A DNA stretch of 64,000 nucleotides from Nitratidesulfovibrio sp. SRB-5 (GTDB lineage: Bacteria; Desulfobacterota; Desulfovibrionia; Desulfovibrionales; Desulfovibrionaceae), in the NCBI RefSeq assembly GCF_019931275.1, contig NZ_JAIOTY010000002.1, positions 1,012,131 to 1,076,130 of the forward strand. Direction: 5' to 3'. Of the stretch, positions 62,855 to 64,000 are shown in pieces. The notes beneath the pieces are model-generated. The model was not told where the DNA came from. It searched no databases and was given only the letters and a program-made list of their open reading frames with translations. Within the stretch, counting starts at the first letter, position 1, and each line of letters opens with the position of its first letter. Made by a program: the position numbers and the translations under genes.

Positions 62855-64000
62855 ATGACCAGCCAACGACTGCGCGACGCCCGAGAGGCGGTGGACTTTC
62901 TGGAACGGCAGCGTTCGCCGTGGGAGGAGGCGTGGCGCGACATCGCCGCCTACGTCCTGCCCCGGCGGGGGCGCATGCACGGGCGCGACCCCCTGGGCGC
63001 CTCCGCGCCCGGTGCGGTGGGCGGATCGTCCGGCGTGTCCGGTGCCCACCGCGCCACTGACATGCGCGGCGGGCGCGTCATCGACGCCACGGCCACCCGC
63101 GCCGTGCGCATCCTGGCGGCGGGCATGCAGGGCGGGCTTACCTCGCCCGCCCGCCCGTGGTTCCGTCTGCGTCTGGCCGACGGGGCCGACGCGGAATCCG
63201 GCCCGGCCCGCCGCTGGCTGGATGCGGTGGAGCAGCGGCTGTACTGGGCCCTGGCCCGCAGCAACTTCTATCAGGCCTCGCACGCGCTCTACACCGAACT
63301 GGCCGCCTTCGGTTCCGCCGACCTGTACCAGGAAGTGGACCCCGAACGGCTGACCCGCTTCGCCGCGCTGACCTGCGGCGAATTCTCCTGGGCCTGCGAT
63401 GCGGCTGGCCGCGTGGACACCGTGGCGCGGCGCATGCTGATGACCGCCCGCCAACTGGCGGAACGCTACGGAGAGGCGCACCTGTCCACCGGCACGCGGC
63501 GCATGCTGCGCAAGGAACCCAACCGCCACGTGGAGGTGGTGCACCTGGTGCGGCCCCGCGCCGTGCGCACCCCCGGCCACGGCGGCAATCTGCACATGCC
63601 CTTCGAGTCGCTGGTGTTCGAGGCGGACGGCGCCGCCGGAGACCTGCTGCACGAAGGTGGCTTCGAGGAATTCCCGCACCTGGCGGCTCGCTGGGACGTT
63701 ACCGGCTGCGACGTGTATGGCCGCTCGCCTGGCATGGACGTGCTGCCCGACGTCAAGATGTTGCAGGAAATGGCCCGCAGTCAGCTGCTGGCCATCCACA
63801 AGGTGGTCAACCCGCCCATGCGCGTGCCCACCGGCTTCAAGCAGCGGCTCAATCTTATTCCCGGCGCGCAGAACTACGTGGCGCCGGGCCAGCCCGAGGC
63901 CGTGGCCCCGCTCTACCAGATCAACCCGGACATCGCGGCGGTGACGCGGAAGATCGACGACGTGCGCAAGGCCGTTCGCGAAGGGTTCTTCAATGATCTC
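62855..64000 (+). CDS. Phage portal / head-tail connector protein (partial)
   Basis: The first 382 residues of a podovirus-type head-to-tail connector (Head-tail_con family), which forms the dodecameric portal through which DNA is packaged. Diagnostic parts are LERQRSPWEEAWRDIAAYVL, RILAAGMQGGLTSPARPWF, TELAAFGSADLYQEVD and the C-terminal RSPGMDVLPDVKMLQEMARS, MRVPTGFKQRLNLIPGAQNY. GGAG precedes the ATG. The gene runs beyond the window. All segments look intact, so this part of the module is not visibly decayed. Confidence 0.92.
   Translation, partial: MTSQRLRDAREAVDFLERQRSPWEEAWRDIAAYVLPRRGRMHGRDPLGASAPGAVGGSSGVSGAHRATDMRGGRVIDATATRAVRILAAGMQGGLTSPARPWFRLRLADGADAESGPARRWLDAVEQRLYWALARSNFYQASHALYTELAAFGSADLYQEVDPERLTRFAALTCGEFSWACDAAGRVDTVARRMLMTARQLAERYGEAHLSTGTRRMLRKEPNRHVEVVHLVRPRAVRTPGHGGNLHMPFESLVFEADGAAGDLLHEGGFEEFPHLAARWDVTGCDVYGRSPGMDVLPDVKMLQEMARSQLLAIHKVVNPPMRVPTGFKQRLNLIPGAQNYVAPGQPEAVAPLYQINPDIAAVTRKIDDVRKAVREGFFNDL

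Overview
The window looks like the chromosome of a high-GC sulfate reducer of the Desulfovibrio / Nitratidesulfovibrio type (Desulfovibrionaceae). This is inferred from the very high GC with strong GC3, the dense signal-transduction content, a DsrE-like selenoprotein and lipoprotein families I associate with that group. No rRNA, tRNA, insertion sequence or CRISPR array was seen.

Layout. 1-12.3 kb: the end of an unknown gene, a KefB/YbaL-type antiporter, a PAS-containing chemoreceptor, five 38-bp hairpin repeats, htpG, an AlaX-type editing protein, a PaaI-type thioesterase and a NIT-domain chemoreceptor. 12.4-17.9 kb: two related lipoproteins with a calcium-loop motif, a DsrE-family gene that reads through an in-frame UGA (probable selenocysteine), a TSCPD-domain protein, a manganese riboswitch driving a CaCA-type exchanger, and a DUF3298-like exported protein. 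18.0-20.6 kb: phage terminase large subunit plus a GNAT-like gene, with host-type genes on both sides. 21.2-30.2 kb: a PA2779/PA2778-type envelope triad, a Cache-HAMP-PAS-PAS sensor without an output domain, a solute-binding protein and an EmrAB-type pump. 30.3-38.1 kb: a glycosyltransferase and a two-gene signalling operon (large hybrid kinase and REC-HD-GYP regulator).

38.4-42.2 kb is a phage-like control region: a LexA/CI-type repressor with candidate GCACA-N3-TGTGC operators, and a divergent operon of two cysteine-cluster proteins, an OB-fold SSB-like protein and a small helix-turn-helix protein. 42.4-50.1 kb carries a DUF4136-like lipoprotein and two overlapping paralogous histidine kinases with solute-binding-type sensor domains, preceded by an unknown gene with a probably leaderless promoter. 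50.6-52.9 kb is PilZ-motA-motB. 53-55 kb has small envelope and zinc-binding genes. 55.6-57.5 kb is a phage block (3TM holin, small membrane protein, terminase small subunit). 58-61.9 kb has three exported proteins, and 62.6 kb to the end starts a portal (head-tail connector) operon.

Two themes stand out. First, the usual head-packaging order of a tailed phage (holin, TerS, TerL, GNAT, small protein, portal) is present but split into three intact-looking blocks over about 45 kb. This could be a dispersed prophage or a gene-transfer-agent-like system. Second, many genes belong to taxis and c-di-GMP-linked signalling: two chemoreceptors, PilZ-MotAB, HD-GYP and four large sensors. Short tandem repeats with 9-, 10-, 12- or 15-bp periods are unusually common, both between genes and in-frame in disordered linkers.
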